64,000 nt of DNA from MPNP01 sp026710155 (GTDB lineage: Bacteria > Pseudomonadota > Alphaproteobacteria > Rhodobacterales > Rhodobacteraceae). Shown here piece by piece: positions 62,939 through 64,000 of the stretch. Where the stretch lies: contig OZ241737.1 of assembly GCA_965200885.1 (NCBI GenBank), positions 992,001-1,056,000 of the forward strand, in the 5' to 3' direction. The position numbers and the translations under genes were made by a program. Under the pieces are notes generated by a model. That model searched no databases. It was not told the origin of the DNA and was given only the letters and a program-made list of their open reading frames with translations. Numbering within the stretch: position 1 is the stretch's first letter; the number at the start of each line of letters is the position of its first letter.

Positions 62939-64000
62939 CCACCTGTTCCAATAGCGGCTTGTCTATATCTTCCCATTCGCCAAACCGGGCAAGATGGTCG
63001 TAATCATTGGATTGGGTTCCCACGCCTCCATAACGGCGGGAGATATATCCGATGGCGGGGTTCTGGTAAAGTTCGACAAGGTCCTGAAAATTCTTCCAAT
63101 CATCAAGGAAGGCATCATGACCTGAAACATCCCAACGCCCCACCTCCTTCATTTCCACATTTCGTCCAATGCCGATATATGCTGCCTTCGAAACGGTACC
63201 ATTATCCCCTTCGGTAAAGGCTCCCTTTTCAAACATGATGGTTTGGAGGGGTATTTGCTTTTCATAGAAGCCAATTTCCTTGGGACTAGGTATTGCACCA
63301 GATTTGTAATCGAAAAGATGCCATTCGTTTTTGGAATTGTTGACCAAATCTATCCGGTCACATTTTGCCGTAAGGGTGAAGTCCAGATGCTCAAAGTGAT
63401 AGGTTCCCAATTCCTCAAGTATCTCCGGTTCTGCCTTGAGGCGTAAAGATTGTTCAATTTTCAAAAGTTCTTTTGCGTTATGTTCCAGAGTTGACAACCA
63501 GACTTCTTCAACGACCGGAAGTGTACCGGTATTGGACAGAACCTCCATGGCAATACCCATCAGGCTTGCGATTTCAGCCTCTTCCTTATTGTCATCAAAG
63601 ACGGCAACAAACTGCTCCATGATTTCATGAAGCTTGATGCCCCTCAGCAGGTAGCTGGGTTCCACTTTCAGCCGATAGACCGGTTTGAGCTTAAGGATGT
63701 TCCTGGCATAAATGGCATAGGGATCGGTAATCAGGGTCCTTACCGCCGTGGCGCCGATCTTTTTCGGACGGGATAGGAGTGGCGGGGCTGGTTGTGGGCG
63801 TGGATAGGATTTTTGCGGTTTTACCGGCTTTTCGGACCTTTCAGCCAAGTGTAGCCATTTGTCTCCACGGACCCTCATGTTTTCAAGGGCTGAGATACCG
63901 TCGGGATCAAGTCCAGCCAGCAAATTGGTCAAACGGCTGAGCCATCTTGAAGGGGTTGTTGGATCCCCGTCACCCAAGGTGCTCCTGGAAAGTATGACTT
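62928..64000 (-). CDS. addB: double-strand break repair protein AddB, 3' part
   Basis: C-terminal about 357 residues of AddB; the frame stays open to the window edge, so the gene is cut by the window and not by a mutation. VILSRSTLGDGDPTTPSRWL continues the helicase-like core, and the C-terminal PD-(D/E)XK nuclease has LITDPYAIYARNILKLKPVY, RGIKLHEIMEQFV and the catalytic EWHLFDYKSGAIPSPKE with Gln in EKQIPLQTIMF. It would be the first gene of addB-addA-trxA. Confidence 0.95.
   Translation of the reverse strand, partial: VILSRSTLGDGDPTTPSRWLSRLTNLLAGLDPDGISALENMRVRGDKWLHLAERSEKPVKPQKSYPRPQPAPPLLSRPKKIGATAVRTLITDPYAIYARNILKLKPVYRLKVEPSYLLRGIKLHEIMEQFVAVFDDNKEEAEIASLMGIAMEVLSNTGTLPVVEEVWLSTLEHNAKELLKIEQSLRLKAEPEILEELGTYHFEHLDFTLTAKCDRIDLVNNSKNEWHLFDYKSGAIPSPKEIGFYEKQIPLQTIMFEKGAFTEGDNGTVSKAAYIGIGRNVEMKEVGRWDVSGHDAFLDDWKNFQDLVELYQNPAIGYISRRYGGVGTQSNDYDHLARFGEWEDIDKPLLEQVGDE

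Overview
The window looks like chromosomal DNA of a fairly low-GC alphaproteobacterium. The evidence is the secE-nusG-rplKAJL-rpoB order, the proteobacterial FadH, UbiG and AddAB, and accD-folC facing trxA-addA-addB, an arrangement I recall from Rhodobacterales-like genomes. The exact order within the class cannot be settled from the sequence. Housekeeping blocks sit at both ends. The middle is accessory DNA with transposons, broken defence-type genes, toxin-antitoxin remnants and unusual repeat arrays.

Layout. 1-8.7 kb (minus strand): secE, nusG, rplK, rplA, an L10 leader, rplJ, rplL and rpoB. RpoB is 1745 aa, about 350-400 aa longer than usual, because a lineage-variable module is repeated. 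8.9-13.6 kb: cobD/cbiB, an AlbA_2-type ATP-binding regulator broken by one in-frame amber codon, a 3.1-copy array of a 139-bp repeat, a decayed Fic gene and a decayed IS630-type transposase. 13.6-16.5 kb: secreted alpha/beta hydrolase, ubiG and a GntR/FCD regulator. 16.6-26.5 kb: a probable sugar-acid catabolism and uptake cluster (two enolase-superfamily enzymes, Zn-alcohol dehydrogenase, KduD-like SDR, TRAP transporter, PhyH-type oxygenase, DMT permease), divergent from the FCD regulator and with matching candidate operators. 27.3-29.3 kb: N-formylglutamate amidohydrolase-like protein plus Fe-alcohol dehydrogenase.

29.5-38.2 kb: a second array (19 units of 23 bp, arranged as 138-bp super-repeats) directly upstream of an AAA/DUF4143 ATPase, then a frameshifted MbcA/ParS-type antitoxin, FadH, an orphan Vsr nuclease, a RelE-type TA pair, and an IS1595-family element (IS-A) that truncates an HsdR-N-like gene. 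38.4-44.5 kb: a compact his operon, hisG-hisN-hisC::hisB-hisH-hisA-hisF-hisIE, with an unusual HisC-HisB fusion and no hisD. 44.7-53.7 kb: relics (DUF1778 antitoxin, AAA/DUF4143, ImmA/IrrE, IS66), a tyrosine recombinase, and a 3.5-kb IS1595-family element (IS-B) carrying a DNA methyltransferase, an HNH nuclease and three small genes, inserted into a DUF262 gene. 53.7-64 kb: ilvD, GDPD, accD, folC, a small unknown gene, trxA, addA and the 3' part of addB.

The most unusual signal is a shared architecture at separate loci. Genes for nucleotide-binding or AMPylation-type proteins (AlbA_2 regulator, Fic, AAA/DUF4143) are flanked by conspicuous DNA recognition-like structures. Two of these are unrelated in sequence yet both are about three copies of a 138/139-bp super-repeat built from about 22-23-bp units, each ending right at the start of a gene. 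The third is a 34-bp palindrome upstream of a second, broken DUF4143 gene.
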